64,000 nucleotides of DNA from Bacteroidales bacterium (GTDB lineage: Bacteria > Bacteroidota > Bacteroidia > Bacteroidales > JAQUTK01). Of this stretch, positions 21,486-30,992 are shown one piece after another. Below the pieces are notes generated by a model. That model worked only from the letters and a program-made list of their open reading frames with translations. It did no database searches and was not told where the DNA came from. Within the stretch, counting starts at the first letter, position 1. Each line of letters starts with the position of its first letter. Both the position numbers and the translations under genes were made by a program. Location: positions 62,001 through 126,000 of the forward strand of contig JAQUTK010000001.1 of the NCBI GenBank assembly GCA_028709785.1, in the 5' to 3' direction.

Positions 21486-22773
21486 AAATAAAGTCGTTGG
21501 GTATCTGCTGTTTGCAATTTTGCCCTTTTGTGCGATAGCTCAAAATAGTACAAACTCGCCATATTCCCGATTCGGTCTGGGCAGATTGTCTGATAATTCA
21601 GTGGGTGCTTTTCGCTCAATGGCAGGCACAGGCATTGGAGTGCGGTCGTGTGATACGGTCAGCGGTTTCGTGTCGATCTCTCAGATCAATACCTTAAATC
21701 CGGCATCATATTCAGATATTGAGTTGAATAACTTTTTGTTTGATATAGGAGTTTCCGGAGAAGTCTCGAGGTTAAGCGATTCAAATAATAAGCTAAAGTA
21801 TAATAATGGTGGTCTGGACTACATCATTATGGCGTTTCCACTTTCCTCAAAGTTAGGCTTTAGCGGAGGAATATTGCCTTACTCTGCATCCGGTTATAAT
21901 TTCCGTTCATCAGAAACTATCAAGCAGCCGAATGGTTTGAGTACCGGAATTACTGCTCAACAGGATTATTCCGGTTCAGGAGGCATTTCGCAACTATATG
22001 CCGGACTCGGATATTCTATAAAGAAAGATTTATCGGTAGGATTAAATATCAAATATCTTTTTGGATCTGTATCTAATTCGCGTTTAGTCTCATTCCCTGA
22101 GAGTTCTTCTATCTATTTCATTAATTACGAAAACAAGATTCAGGTGAATGATTTGAAGTTTGATCTGGGTATGCAATATACCTATCGTCTCAATCAAAGA
22201 GAGAACCTGACCTTTGGAGCTGTTTTTAGTCCGGGAAAGAGCATGCATTCCAGTACCGAATTAAATAAGAGCTATGGCACCGGTTCCACGACCGATACCA
22301 CTCTCACACTTACTAATAACGGTTCATTTGATTTTCCGAACACCTTAGGGGTTGGACTTTCATATAACAAAGATAACAGAATTAGACTTGCGGCAGATTT
22401 TGAATACCAAATGTGGGGGGAAGCACGTTATTACAGTAAGAAAGATACCCTGAATAACAGAGCGCGTTTGTCATTGGGTGCGGAATACGTTCCCTCATTG
22501 ATTAGTCGTAATTTATTGAAGTCTATACATTACAGAGCCGGTTTCTCCTGTGAGCAGTCTTATATTAAGGTGAATGGAAATTCTGTTAATGCTTATCGTG
22601 CGACAGTCGGTATCGGGATTCCCTACCGCTCTTCAGGATCAATGATAAATCTGGGATTTGAGTACTCATTAGTACCTTCAACAAGTGTTACCCGGGTTCA
22701 GGAAAGAGGTTATAAAGTGACATTGGGTATCTTGTTTAGTGAACTCTGGTTTAAGAAGAGAGTCTTTAAGTAA
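21475..22773 (+). CDS. Outer-membrane beta-barrel protein
   Basis: A signal peptide (residues 1-22, ending I-A-Q) precedes N-S-P-Y-S-R-F-G-L-G, a start common in Bacteroidetes barrel proteins near FadL/PorV-like families. The rest alternates polar and hydrophobic residues in strands with many Gly-Tyr and Ser-rich turns, and ends in a short amphipathic strand and K-R-V-F-K. It is likely an outer-membrane channel or assembly factor. Position between coaX and a TPR/lptC group suggests an envelope role. Ligand unknown. Confidence 0.75.
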   Translation: MSNKNKVVGYLLFAILPFCAIAQNSTNSPYSRFGLGRLSDNSVGAFRSMAGTGIGVRSCDTVSGFVSISQINTLNPASYSDIELNNFLFDIGVSGEVSRLSDSNNKLKYNNGGLDYIIMAFPLSSKLGFSGGILPYSASGYNFRSSETIKQPNGLSTGITAQQDYSGSGGISQLYAGLGYSIKKDLSVGLNIKYLFGSVSNSRLVSFPESSSIYFINYENKIQVNDLKFDLGMQYTYRLNQRENLTFGAVFSPGKSMHSSTELNKSYGTGSTTDTTLTLTNNGSFDFPNTLGVGLSYNKDNRIRLAADFEYQMWGEARYYSKKDTLNNRARLSLGAEYVPSLISRNLLKSIHYRAGFSCEQSYIKVNGNSVNAYRATVGIGIPYRSSGSMINLGFEYSLVPSTSVTRVQERGYKVTLGILFSELWFKKRVFK

Positions 22774-22796
22774 AAACAATATAAAGTATAAATAAA

Positions 22797-24248
22797 ATGA
22801 GAGTAAAGTTGTTTGCGGCCGGATTGCTTCTAAGTGTAGCAAATGGATATGCGCAGAAGGGAGTTGAAGACGGATCCAGATTTGGTCATGGTGAAGACAG
22901 TATCCGTTGTGTGGTAAGTTTAAATCAGTTGTCCGGAGATATCAAATCAGAGAACTATCCGGACGCTGAAAAGAATTTTAATATTGTCTATAGTGAATGT
23001 CCGGGATGTTCCGAGAATTTGTATGTACGATATGCACCCAGAATTTTTTCGTGGAAAATGAAGAATGAAAAAGATTCTGTGAAGAGAGGGGAAATCCTGA
23101 AACAATGGGTTGCTGTGTTTGACAAACAGATTAAGTACTTTGGAGAGAATGGAAAAAATCCAACAGGATGGATTATCGGAGAGAAAGCTAGAATCTATTT
23201 CGGATTTTCTAACCGGACAGATATAAAAGTTGCGAAACAGGCTTATGATTGGTTTAAACAATCAATGGAACTTCAGAAAGAGAGAACCGACATTGCTGTT
23301 TTAGTTGGACTCATGCAAGCTTCAGATTTTATCCTTAAGAAAGAAGCTACTCACAAAGAACAGTTTATGAAGGATTTTATGGCGGTAAATTCCATTATCG
23401 ATGAAATAGAAAAAATGGAGGGTAAGAGAGAAGCCGGACCTGGCGGACCTGGCGCTCCTGACGGAGTAAGGCCTGATCAGGGAAAAGATAAACCTGAAGG
23501 AATGAATCCAAACAGAAGAAACAGCAAACTAGAGGGTTTGACAGATGCTAAAGGACTTATTAATCAACTTTTTGCAACAAGCAGTGCGGCTAGTTGTGAG
23601 ACTCTTGCAGAAATTTATGGCCCTCAAGTAGAGGCCAATAAAACCAATGGAGAGTTTCTAAGCCAGGTAATTCGTTTATTGAAGAGATGTAAATGCACTG
23701 AAAGCGAACTCTATCTGCAAGTTTCTACTTATATGTTCAAAATTAAACCTACTGCTGAGTCTGCACAAGGAATGGCTCAACAAGCCTTGAAAAATAAGGA
23801 CTTTGAAAGTGCAATATCCTACTTCAAGCAAGCGATGTCAATGGAAGCAAACAATGAGGACAAAGCGGAAGATGCTCATTCTATCGCGCTTCTTTATGCT
23901 CAAAATAAACAATACTCTCAGTCGCGTGATTTTGCTCGTCAGGCAATCGGATTTGCCCGTAACTATGGCAAATCTTACATCTTAATCGGACAGCTCTATG
24001 CGATGTCTGCTAAGGGTATTTATCCGGATGATCCCGTGATGCAGCGCACTGTATATTATGCCGCTTTTGACAAAATGGTGGAAGCTAAACAGGCCGATCC
24101 AGGTTGTGCTGCAGAAGCTGACAAATGGATGTCTGAATATCGTCAACAGTTCCCGAGTAAAGATGATGTCTTTATGCATCCTGAACTTGAATCAGGTAAG
24201 GCTATTACAGTTGGAGGTTGGATTCAGGAACGGACAACTGTTCGCTAA
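22797..24248 (+). CDS. Periplasmic TPR protein
   Basis: A signal peptide (M-R-V-K-L-F-A-A-G-L-L-L-S-V-A-N-G-Y-A-Q) is followed by helical repeats. A flexible Gly/Pro-rich linker lies near residues 214-240 (G-P-G-G-P-G-A-P-D-G), and a second TPR block covers about residues 310-420 (A-Q-Q-A-L-K-N-K-D-F-E-S-A). It has several cysteine pairs (for example C-P-G-C near residue 66 and C-K-C near 299), as expected for an exported protein with disulfides. It sits between the barrel gene and lptC on one strand and is probably part of an envelope operon. Function not known. Confidence 0.78.
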   Translation: MRVKLFAAGLLLSVANGYAQKGVEDGSRFGHGEDSIRCVVSLNQLSGDIKSENYPDAEKNFNIVYSECPGCSENLYVRYAPRIFSWKMKNEKDSVKRGEILKQWVAVFDKQIKYFGENGKNPTGWIIGEKARIYFGFSNRTDIKVAKQAYDWFKQSMELQKERTDIAVLVGLMQASDFILKKEATHKEQFMKDFMAVNSIIDEIEKMEGKREAGPGGPGAPDGVRPDQGKDKPEGMNPNRRNSKLEGLTDAKGLINQLFATSSAASCETLAEIYGPQVEANKTNGEFLSQVIRLLKRCKCTESELYLQVSTYMFKIKPTAESAQGMAQQALKNKDFESAISYFKQAMSMEANNEDKAEDAHSIALLYAQNKQYSQSRDFARQAIGFARNYGKSYILIGQLYAMSAKGIYPDDPVMQRTVYYAAFDKMVEAKQADPGCAAEADKWMSEYRQQFPSKDDVFMHPELESGKAITVGGWIQERTTVR

Positions 24249-24256
24249 AAATCTGA

Positions 24257-24886
24257 ATGGATAAAGATACCGGTAATACAATAATAAAGAGCATAACAGC
24301 GGCTTTCCTTGCCGTTGTTGTGCTTCTTTCATTTGCGTCCTGTAGGGAAGAGAAGAAAGAGTTTATCCCTTCTTTCACGAACAAAGACAGTGTCCCGGTT
24401 ATGGATACTCGCGGAATGTCAATGCTGATCTCTGATTCCGGGATAACCCGTTACCGCCTTAAAGCTCAGGTGTGGCAAGTCTATGATAGACAAAAGGATC
24501 CCTACTGGTTTTTCCCCAATGGCGTTTATGTGGAGCAGTTTGATTCATTATTAAATGTTGAAGCCAGTATAGAAGGTGATACTTGCTGGTATTATACCGA
24601 TGCCAAGTTGTGGGAGCTTCGTGGTCATGTGAAGGTGATGAACCGGAAAGGTGAAAAGTTTACCGGGGAAGAGCTGTTCTGGAATGAAAAAGCCCATTTT
24701 GTTTATTCCAACAAACTGATGATGGTTGAAAGTGATAGTTCTTATGTATATGGCTACGGGTTTGAATCTGATCAGAGTATGACCGATTATCATATCAAAA
24801 ATCCGCATAAGGGTGAACTTTACTATGTAGCCGATTCTATATCAGAAGTACAGAACGATTCTATTTCCGCGAATACAAAGCAATGA
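24257..24886 (+). CDS. lptC: LPS export protein LptC (lipoprotein form)
   Basis: A 209-residue protein with an N-terminal hydrophobic segment and the lipobox-like F-A-S-C near residue 28. The body is beta-rich in the LptC/OstA jellyroll pattern: W-Q-V-Y, W-F-F-P-N-G-V-Y-V-E-Q-F, W-Y-Y-T-D-A-K-L-W-E-L-R-G-H-V-K-V, and G-E-K-F-T-G-E-E-L-F-W-N. LptC passes LPS from the LptBFG transporter to the periplasmic bridge. The stop codon overlaps the start of the CorC-like gene (ATGA). This order (OMP, TPR, lptC, CorC-like, isomerase) is one I associate with Bacteroidales. Confidence 0.88.
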   Translation: MDKDTGNTIIKSITAAFLAVVVLLSFASCREEKKEFIPSFTNKDSVPVMDTRGMSMLISDSGITRYRLKAQVWQVYDRQKDPYWFFPNGVYVEQFDSLLNVEASIEGDTCWYYTDAKLWELRGHVKVMNRKGEKFTGEELFWNEKAHFVYSNKLMMVESDSSYVYGYGFESDQSMTDYHIKNPHKGELYYVADSISEVQNDSISANTKQ

Positions 24887-26142
24887 ATATAACGATCGTA
24901 CTCATAGTCATCTCGCTCCTGTTTTCAGCTCTTTTTTCCGGAATAGAGATTGCTTTTGTTTCTTCCAACAAGCTCCGTTTTGAGTTGGATAAACAGCAAA
25001 AGAATCTTACCAGTTATCTGCTGAGCTTTTTTTATAAGAATCCGAATCAGTTTATTTCCACCATGCTGGTTGGTAATAATATCGCATTGGTTATCTATGG
25101 TATTCAGATGGCCATTCTGCTTGAACCTCCTTTGAGAAATCTGATACCAAGTGATACAGTGATTGTAACGGTACAAACAATCATTTCCACCCTTATCATA
25201 CTTGTTACAGCTGAGTTTCTTCCGAAAACCCTTTTCCGGATTAATCCCAACTTCTCATTGAAGTTTTTCTCTTTTCCGATTCTTGTCATGTATGTCATTC
25301 TCTATCCATTTTCGATCCTCACTTCACTTGCCTCAAAAATGTTTTTGCGATTGATGGGAGTTCGTCTGGTCAATCATACAGCAGACCGGACTATCAATAA
25401 GGTTGATCTGGATTATTTCATCCAGTCCACAATCGATCAGTCTGAACAGAAAGAGTTAGATACTGAAGTCAAGATGTTTCAAAATGTGCTAGACTTTTCC
25501 AATGTCAAACTTCGCGATTGCATGGTTCCCCGTACTGAATTGATTTCTGTTGAGTACAATACTTCGTTGAGTGAATTGATGCATGAGTTTGTAGAGACCG
25601 GAATGTCAAAGATACTTGTCTATAAAGACAACATAGATAACATAGTTGGTTATATTCACTCTTCTGAGATGTTTTCAAAGCCCAAGAGCTGGATACAACA
25701 CATCATGCCGGTGCCTATTGTTCCGGAAACGATGGCAGCCAACAAACTGATGAAGCTGATGATGAATGAAAAGAAGAGTATGGCGGTTGTTGTGGATGAG
25801 TTTGGAGGAGTAAGCGGCGTTGTTACGCTTGAAGATTTGGTCGAAGAGATACTTGGAGATATTAATGACGAGCATGACACCAAGAATTTTGTCGCAAAGA
25901 AAGTCGGCACGAATGAATATGTCCTGTCCGGAAGAATTGAGATTGACTTCCTCAATGAAAAATTTGGGTTGGATATACCGGAAGGGGATGATTATTTAAC
26001 AATTGCTGGTTATATTCTGCATCATTATCAGAAAATACCAAAGATCAATGAATCTGTGGAAATCAATAAGTTTACATTCAAAGTAATCAAGGCAACGAAT
26101 ACAAAAATCGAATTAGTGAGACTGAAAGTGACCGGAAAGTAA
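24883..26142 (+). CDS. CNNM/CBS-domain hemolysin-family (CorC/TlyC-like) protein
   Basis: Residues 1-190 hold a DUF21/CNNM membrane domain with three to four helices and the motif S-G-I-E-I-A-F-V-S-S-N near 23. Two CBS domains follow (about 205-330; C-M-V-P-R-T-E near 214 and V-V-V-D-E-F-G-G-V-S-G-V-V-T near 303). The C-terminal CorC_HlyC domain is at about 340-415. The family is linked to Mg2+/Co2+ export or sensing; in gliding Bacteroidetes the related GldE is needed for motility. The ATGA overlap with lptC suggests co-expression rather than a shared function. Confidence 0.88.
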   Translation: MNITIVLIVISLLFSALFSGIEIAFVSSNKLRFELDKQQKNLTSYLLSFFYKNPNQFISTMLVGNNIALVIYGIQMAILLEPPLRNLIPSDTVIVTVQTIISTLIILVTAEFLPKTLFRINPNFSLKFFSFPILVMYVILYPFSILTSLASKMFLRLMGVRLVNHTADRTINKVDLDYFIQSTIDQSEQKELDTEVKMFQNVLDFSNVKLRDCMVPRTELISVEYNTSLSELMHEFVETGMSKILVYKDNIDNIVGYIHSSEMFSKPKSWIQHIMPVPIVPETMAANKLMKLMMNEKKSMAVVVDEFGGVSGVVTLEDLVEEILGDINDEHDTKNFVAKKVGTNEYVLSGRIEIDFLNEKFGLDIPEGDDYLTIAGYILHHYQKIPKINESVEINKFTFKVIKATNTKIELVRLKVTGK

Positions 26143-26243
26143 TTATTTTATAAAAAATACTTTTCAATCTCTTCCTTTTTTGTAACTTCGCCCCTTGATT
26201 TTTGCTTTTATTTGAAATAATATAATATAGACTATACTTTAAG

Positions 26244-28379
26244 ATGGCAACATTAGAAAAAATGAGAAGTAAAGCCGGACTGCTTGTCGGTGTGGTAGGT
26301 TTGGCGCTGTTTGCATTTGTTATCGGCGATTTTTTAAATTCGGGATCGGGATTCTGGAGAGAGTCTCAGGAGGTAATCGGAAAAGTGGACGGTGAAAAGT
26401 TTACGGTGTACGAATATGAACAAAAAGTACAGGAGATGACAGATGTCTATAAGATTCAGTACGGTGACGGAAATATTAACGATGAGATCAACAGTCAGAT
26501 ACGCAAGAGCGTGTGGGATGAAATGGTTAACGAACGATTGTTTGCTGCGCAAACAGAAAAGATCGGTATGACCGTGACTCCTGAAGAGCTGTTTGATATG
26601 GTGAACGGAGAGGATGTATATCCTTTGATCCAACAAATGCCTATGTTTCGTAATCCGCAGACCGGTCAGTTTGACAAAGATGCTCTTCTGAACTTTCTGC
26701 AGACAATACAAGCGACAGATTTATCCCAATATGGCGCTGAAGGTGCTCAACAAATCGCTCAATACAAAAAGTACTGGCTTTTCTATGAGAAACTGATAAA
26801 GAAAGCCCGTTTGTCTGAGAAATACGGAGCACTCTTCGGAAAAGCTCTGAGCGCTAATGAACTGGAGGGAGAATCTTCTCTGAAAGACCGTTCATTGAGT
26901 GTGGATTTTGTATATGCTGTTCAGCCTTATGCATCCATACCTGATTCAACAATCAAGATCAATGATTCAGATGTAGAAAAGCTGTATAAATCACGTTTGC
27001 AGCGTTATAAAACTCTTCCCTATCGTACAGTTAAGTTTATGGCTGTAGATATTCGTCCAAGTGAAAGCGATTACAAAGAGGTAGAAGATAAAATCAATAA
27101 GGCAAAACCTGAGTTTGAAACGGCAAGTGATGTTGCTGCTGTGGTTGCAGAAAATTCAGATGTTCCCTATGTGGATGCTTTTGTTCCATACACACAGCTT
27201 GATGCTAAGACGCTGGCTTTTGTTCAAAGTGCAACTCCGGGTTCTGTCGAAGGTCCTACATTTGCTGACGATACCTATACCATGATGCGTTTAATGGGAA
27301 CTACCACTGCGCCGGACTCATTGAAACTGCGTCATATTTATCTTCAGAGAGCTGATGAAGCAAAAACAAATGCATTGGCTGATAGTTTGATGGATGTATT
27401 AAAGAAGGGTGGTAATTTTGATTCACTTTGCACACAGTTCTCTTTGGCAAGCACAAAAGAGCAGGGCGGTGAAATCGGTTGGATGACAGAAACAGCTGCT
27501 GTTTCAGCTTTGGGCAAAGAGACAACAAATGCCATTTTGTCCGCAGGTTTGAATGAATACATCAAATCTCCATCTGCTAATGGCGTTTCTATCTTTCAGG
27601 TAACTGAAAAAACAGCACCTGTACAGAAAGCAAAAGTGGCTACTATTGCGATGAAGGTTTCTCCTAGCTCACGTACGTACAGCAAGCTTTACAACGAAAT
27701 TAACCAGATGATTGCTTCTTCCAAAAACAATCTTGATACATTGGAGTCAAAAGCAGCGAAGAGTGGCTATTACTTCCAGATTGATAATATGGTTACCACT
27801 GAGACAGATCTGATTGCCAATTTGAAAGACTCCAGAAAGATTGTTCGCTGGGCTTTTGAAAATGAAGTCGGTGCTATTTCTGATATTTATGATTGTGGAA
27901 CCCGTTTTGCTGTAGCTTCTGTCACAGAAGTGAATGATAAGGGATATATGCCACTAACCAATGTCGCTTCTTCTTTAAAAATGGAACTGTTAGCAGACAA
28001 GAAAGCTGAAAAGATGATTGCTGACCTTTCTTCCAAGAAGTTTGCAACCATCGCTGAGGCAGCTTCTGTAATGTCTTCTAAAGTAGATACCGCTAAGTTT
28101 GTAACCTTTGCAACCCGTCAGATCACAGGCCTTGGTGCTGAAGCTGCTTTGATTGGTGCTGCACCTGTAAGTAAAGAGAATACAATTACCGGACCGATTA
28201 AAGGTAGAAACGGTGTCTATATGATCAACGTGTTCAAAAAGGTTGAGAATCCAATCGGTGATATTGATATGGAAAAGAAAGGTCTTAACATGTCTCTGCA
28301 AAGTCGTATCGGTTATCAGTTGGTTCCGGTGCTGAAGGAGAAGAAAGAGGTTGAAGACTTCCGTATCCGCTTCTTCTAA
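26244..28379 (+). CDS. PpiD/SurA-type periplasmic peptidyl-prolyl isomerase
   Basis: A 711-residue protein with one N-terminal membrane anchor (G-L-L-V-G-V-V-G-L-A-L-F-A-F-V-I-G near residue 12) and a SurA-N-like chaperone region. The central parvulin (PpiC) domain is at about residues 355-450 (L-K-L-R-H-I-Y-L, then G-G-E-I-G-W-M). A second, degenerate rotamase-like region may cover residues 560-690. It should help fold outer-membrane proteins in the periplasm, in line with the envelope genes upstream. The stop codon lies one base before a long hairpin shared with the convergent gene. Confidence 0.9.
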   Translation: MATLEKMRSKAGLLVGVVGLALFAFVIGDFLNSGSGFWRESQEVIGKVDGEKFTVYEYEQKVQEMTDVYKIQYGDGNINDEINSQIRKSVWDEMVNERLFAAQTEKIGMTVTPEELFDMVNGEDVYPLIQQMPMFRNPQTGQFDKDALLNFLQTIQATDLSQYGAEGAQQIAQYKKYWLFYEKLIKKARLSEKYGALFGKALSANELEGESSLKDRSLSVDFVYAVQPYASIPDSTIKINDSDVEKLYKSRLQRYKTLPYRTVKFMAVDIRPSESDYKEVEDKINKAKPEFETASDVAAVVAENSDVPYVDAFVPYTQLDAKTLAFVQSATPGSVEGPTFADDTYTMMRLMGTTTAPDSLKLRHIYLQRADEAKTNALADSLMDVLKKGGNFDSLCTQFSLASTKEQGGEIGWMTETAAVSALGKETTNAILSAGLNEYIKSPSANGVSIFQVTEKTAPVQKAKVATIAMKVSPSSRTYSKLYNEINQMIASSKNNLDTLESKAAKSGYYFQIDNMVTTETDLIANLKDSRKIVRWAFENEVGAISDIYDCGTRFAVASVTEVNDKGYMPLTNVASSLKMELLADKKAEKMIADLSSKKFATIAEAASVMSSKVDTAKFVTFATRQITGLGAEAALIGAAPVSKENTITGPIKGRNGVYMINVFKKVENPIGDIDMEKKGLNMSLQSRIGYQLVPVLKEKKEVEDFRIRFF

Positions 28380-28380
28380 G

Positions 28381-28449
28381 TAACAACCAGATATAAATAG
28401 AAAGGGCCATCCGCATTGGATGGCCCTTTCTATTTATATCTGGTTGTTA
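28381..28449. terminator. Perfect 32-bp hairpin overlapping a stop codon
   Basis: Arms 28381-28412 and 28418-28449 are exact reverse complements around a 5-base loop. It starts two bases after the isomerase stop and its right end contains the stop codon of the convergent metallophosphatase. The G/C-rich top with A/T-rich base fits a bidirectional terminator. Confidence 0.85.
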
Positions 28450-29514
28450 TTCGAGAGTGATTGTATAATTGTCATACGACTCGTTGCGCCATGCATATTG
28501 TTGCGTTGTAGGAGATACAGCAAACAGGGGTGAGAAGGTACGCACTTTCAGGGTTTTCCCATCGGGCATGAACTCCAGTATTCTCAACCATCCTTCTCCA
28601 CCATTACCATGCCATCCGCCACCCGCAGTTTGGGCGTTAAACATCATTTGAGCAACCGTTTTGCCGGCTACGTTTTTATCTTCCCGATAGGATACATTCT
28701 TTTCATATCCCGCTATGGCAGCAGAGTGGCCGCACAATACCATCCTCATATTCTCACACGGGAAGATCGCCTTTTCCCATATCGCCTTTCCATAATTTGC
28801 CGGAGTTACCTTATAGCCTTCTTTTTCGATAACAGATCCGTCACACTCCATGTATGAATGAGTCAGGAAGATCGCTTTGTGATTCTTGTATTCAGGTTTG
28901 CTGCAAAGCTCTTTTGCCCAGGAAAGAACCTCGTCTCTGGGAGCAAATTCCGCACAGATGATCAGCAGTTTTCCCCAACTCTCAGACGTAACCTCATAGG
29001 CTGCATTTTCCAGTGTCGGGACTCCGAAGGCATTGTTGCACACACTTACCAGCGAAGTACGCCAGCAACTGTTCCGATCGGAAGGAAAATAGTCCGGGAA
29101 CCGGCTCTGTCTGTTTTCCGCACTTTCATATCCATAGTCATGATTTCCGGTCGCGATCATATAAGGAACCTTCTGATCCAACCGCTCAAAAGCATGTGAA
29201 ATGTTTTTCCACATCTCTGTACTTGTCTGATTACCATTGACACCATGAGGTATCAACCTGTTGTTTTGTTCCACGAGATCGCCGGTGCAGAGTACCGCTT
29301 TGATGTTAAGAGGATTCACATTGTGAGCTACCCATCCCAACATCAGGTCAAAGATGCCCTGGTTATAATCAAACTTGTTGTAAGTTTGCGGGTCGGGTAA
29401 GAGGATCATTGAAAAAGAATGTGGATCAGATAGTTTTACTTTCTCTTGCGCCGAGGCAAAAGACAAAAACATATATCCTAAACAAAAGGAAATGAACAAA
29501 AATCTTTTTTTCAT
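28447..29514 (-). CDS. Secreted calcineurin-like metallophosphatase (copy 1)
   Basis: After a signal peptide (ends F-A-S-A-Q) the 355-residue protein shows the metallophosphoesterase order: L-P-D-P-Q (first metal ligands), C-T-G-D-L-V-E-Q-N, G-N-H-D-Y-G, L-T-H-S-Y and C-G-H-S-A. The first motif has Gln in place of the usual His, and the last lacks the second His of G-H-x-H. Similar proteins in Bacteroidetes are annotated as serine/threonine phosphatases without a tested substrate. It shares most of its length with the tandem copy at 29650-30723, so the pair arose by duplication. Confidence 0.85.
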   Translation of the reverse strand: MKKRFLFISFCLGYMFLSFASAQEKVKLSDPHSFSMILLPDPQTYNKFDYNQGIFDLMLGWVAHNVNPLNIKAVLCTGDLVEQNNRLIPHGVNGNQTSTEMWKNISHAFERLDQKVPYMIATGNHDYGYESAENRQSRFPDYFPSDRNSCWRTSLVSVCNNAFGVPTLENAAYEVTSESWGKLLIICAEFAPRDEVLSWAKELCSKPEYKNHKAIFLTHSYMECDGSVIEKEGYKVTPANYGKAIWEKAIFPCENMRMVLCGHSAAIAGYEKNVSYREDKNVAGKTVAQMMFNAQTAGGGWHGNGGEGWLRILEFMPDGKTLKVRTFSPLFAVSPTTQQYAWRNESYDNYTITLE

Positions 29515-29649
29515 GGTTTGATTAATTAAGTTTGAAGTTGCAAGTTAGCGAATAAGGATGATATTCGAAAACATCTATAAGGATGAAAAAATCTTTATAT
29601 CGGTCTGATCAATAAGTGGAAAAGAATTCTGAGTTGCCGCTTTTGAGTT

Positions 29650-30723
29650 TTAATCAAGAGTAATAAAGAAGTCGTCAAACTTCTCTTTGCGCCATGCGAA
29701 TTTCATCGTTGTGGGTGAACATGCAAACAAGGGAGAGAAGGTACGCACATGTATGGTTTTTCCGTCGGGCAGAAATTCGAGGATCCGTAGCCAACCATCG
29801 CCTCCGTTTCCGTTCCATCCGCCTCCATTAGCTTGTGCATTGAAAAACATCTGAGCTACTATCTTTCCAGAGGCATTTTTATCTTCCCTGAAAGCGGTGT
29901 TCGCTTTGAAATCATCAGGAGCGGCATAGTGTCCGCAGAGAACCAATCTTACGTTTTCAGAAGGATAAATTACTTTTTCCCAGATTGCTCTTCCGAAATT
30001 CCAGAAAGCTTTGTCCTCTCCCTCATGCTCAACGATTGCGCCGTCTCCTGCCATGTAGGAGTGAGTCAGAAGGATTACTTTATGATCCTTGTATTTTTCA
30101 CATAGATCTTTGGCCCATTTAAGTACTTCATCTCTTGGAGCATATTCTGCACTGATGACCAGTAGCTTTCCCCACATATCTGTTTTAATTTCATAAGCTG
30201 CATTTTCCAGTGTCTCAAATCCGAAAGCATTCTTGCAAACACTAACCAGAGACTTTTTCCAACAACTATTTCTCTCCGGATAAAAATAATTTTGAAATTG
30301 AGTATTCCTGTTCTCATTACCTTCATATCCATAATCATGATTGCCTGTGCAAATGATGTAAGGCACTTTGTTGTCGAGTCGTTCAAAGCAACGGGAAACG
30401 CTTTCCCACATCTGCCTGCTTGTCTGATTGCCGTTGTTACCTAAAGGAGGAACACGAGGAACGAGTATTCCGTTTTGTTCTACAAGATCGCCGGTGCAAA
30501 GTACGGTTTTGATAGAAAGAGGATCAATACTATTGCAAATCCACCCTAGCATCATGTCGAAGATACCCTGATTGTAATCATATTTGATATAGCTTTGTGG
30601 ATCGGGTAGAAGAATCATTGAAAAAGAGTTCGGATCAGATAGTTTTACTTTTTCCTGACCGGAAACAAAAGAAGAAAGCATACACCCCAAACAGAGGGAA
30701 ATGTACAAAATTTGTTTTTTCAT
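29650..30723 (-). CDS. Secreted calcineurin-like metallophosphatase (copy 2)
   Basis: A 357-residue paralogue of the neighbouring gene with the same signal peptide type and motifs: L-P-D-P-Q-S-Y, C-T-G-D-L-V-E-Q-N, C-T-G-N-H-D-Y-G, L-T-H-S-Y-M and C-G-H-Y-A-A. It differs mainly by small insertions (for example a P-R-V-P-P-L-G stretch near residue 110) and surface changes. The two genes have separate but similar upstream regions, so each may be transcribed on its own. An exported phosphatase or phosphodiesterase acting in the periplasm or at the surface is the best reading. Confidence 0.85.
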   Translation of the reverse strand: MKKQILYISLCLGCMLSSFVSGQEKVKLSDPNSFSMILLPDPQSYIKYDYNQGIFDMMLGWICNSIDPLSIKTVLCTGDLVEQNGILVPRVPPLGNNGNQTSRQMWESVSRCFERLDNKVPYIICTGNHDYGYEGNENRNTQFQNYFYPERNSCWKKSLVSVCKNAFGFETLENAAYEIKTDMWGKLLVISAEYAPRDEVLKWAKDLCEKYKDHKVILLTHSYMAGDGAIVEHEGEDKAFWNFGRAIWEKVIYPSENVRLVLCGHYAAPDDFKANTAFREDKNASGKIVAQMFFNAQANGGGWNGNGGDGWLRILEFLPDGKTIHVRTFSPLFACSPTTMKFAWRKEKFDDFFITLD

Positions 30724-30860
30724 GATTTAATTGTTTACGATTGAAGCTGCAAGTTAGTGAATAAGGACGATACTTGAAAACTTCTCAATCAATTCGTTAT
30801 GAATTGATTTGCATTTAAATTCTTTAACCACAAAAAAACGTCCTCTTTTGGTGATAGTTG

Positions 30861-30868
30861 TATATTTG
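30861..30868 (+). promoter_or_regulatory. -7 box (TATATTTG) for the GH31 gene
   Basis: TATATTTG lies 125 bases before the GH31 start codon, which gives a leader of about 120 bases. No TTTG at the standard distance. Confidence 0.45.
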
Positions 30869-30992
30869 CAAAAATTATGTGAAAACGAAAGTAGAATCAG
30901 CCTTTTTTAAAGTTTCCGGCGATCTGCTCTTCTTCTTTTTGATGTAAAAGAGTACCATAATACAACAGGAAATACCTAATAATAAGATAAGA

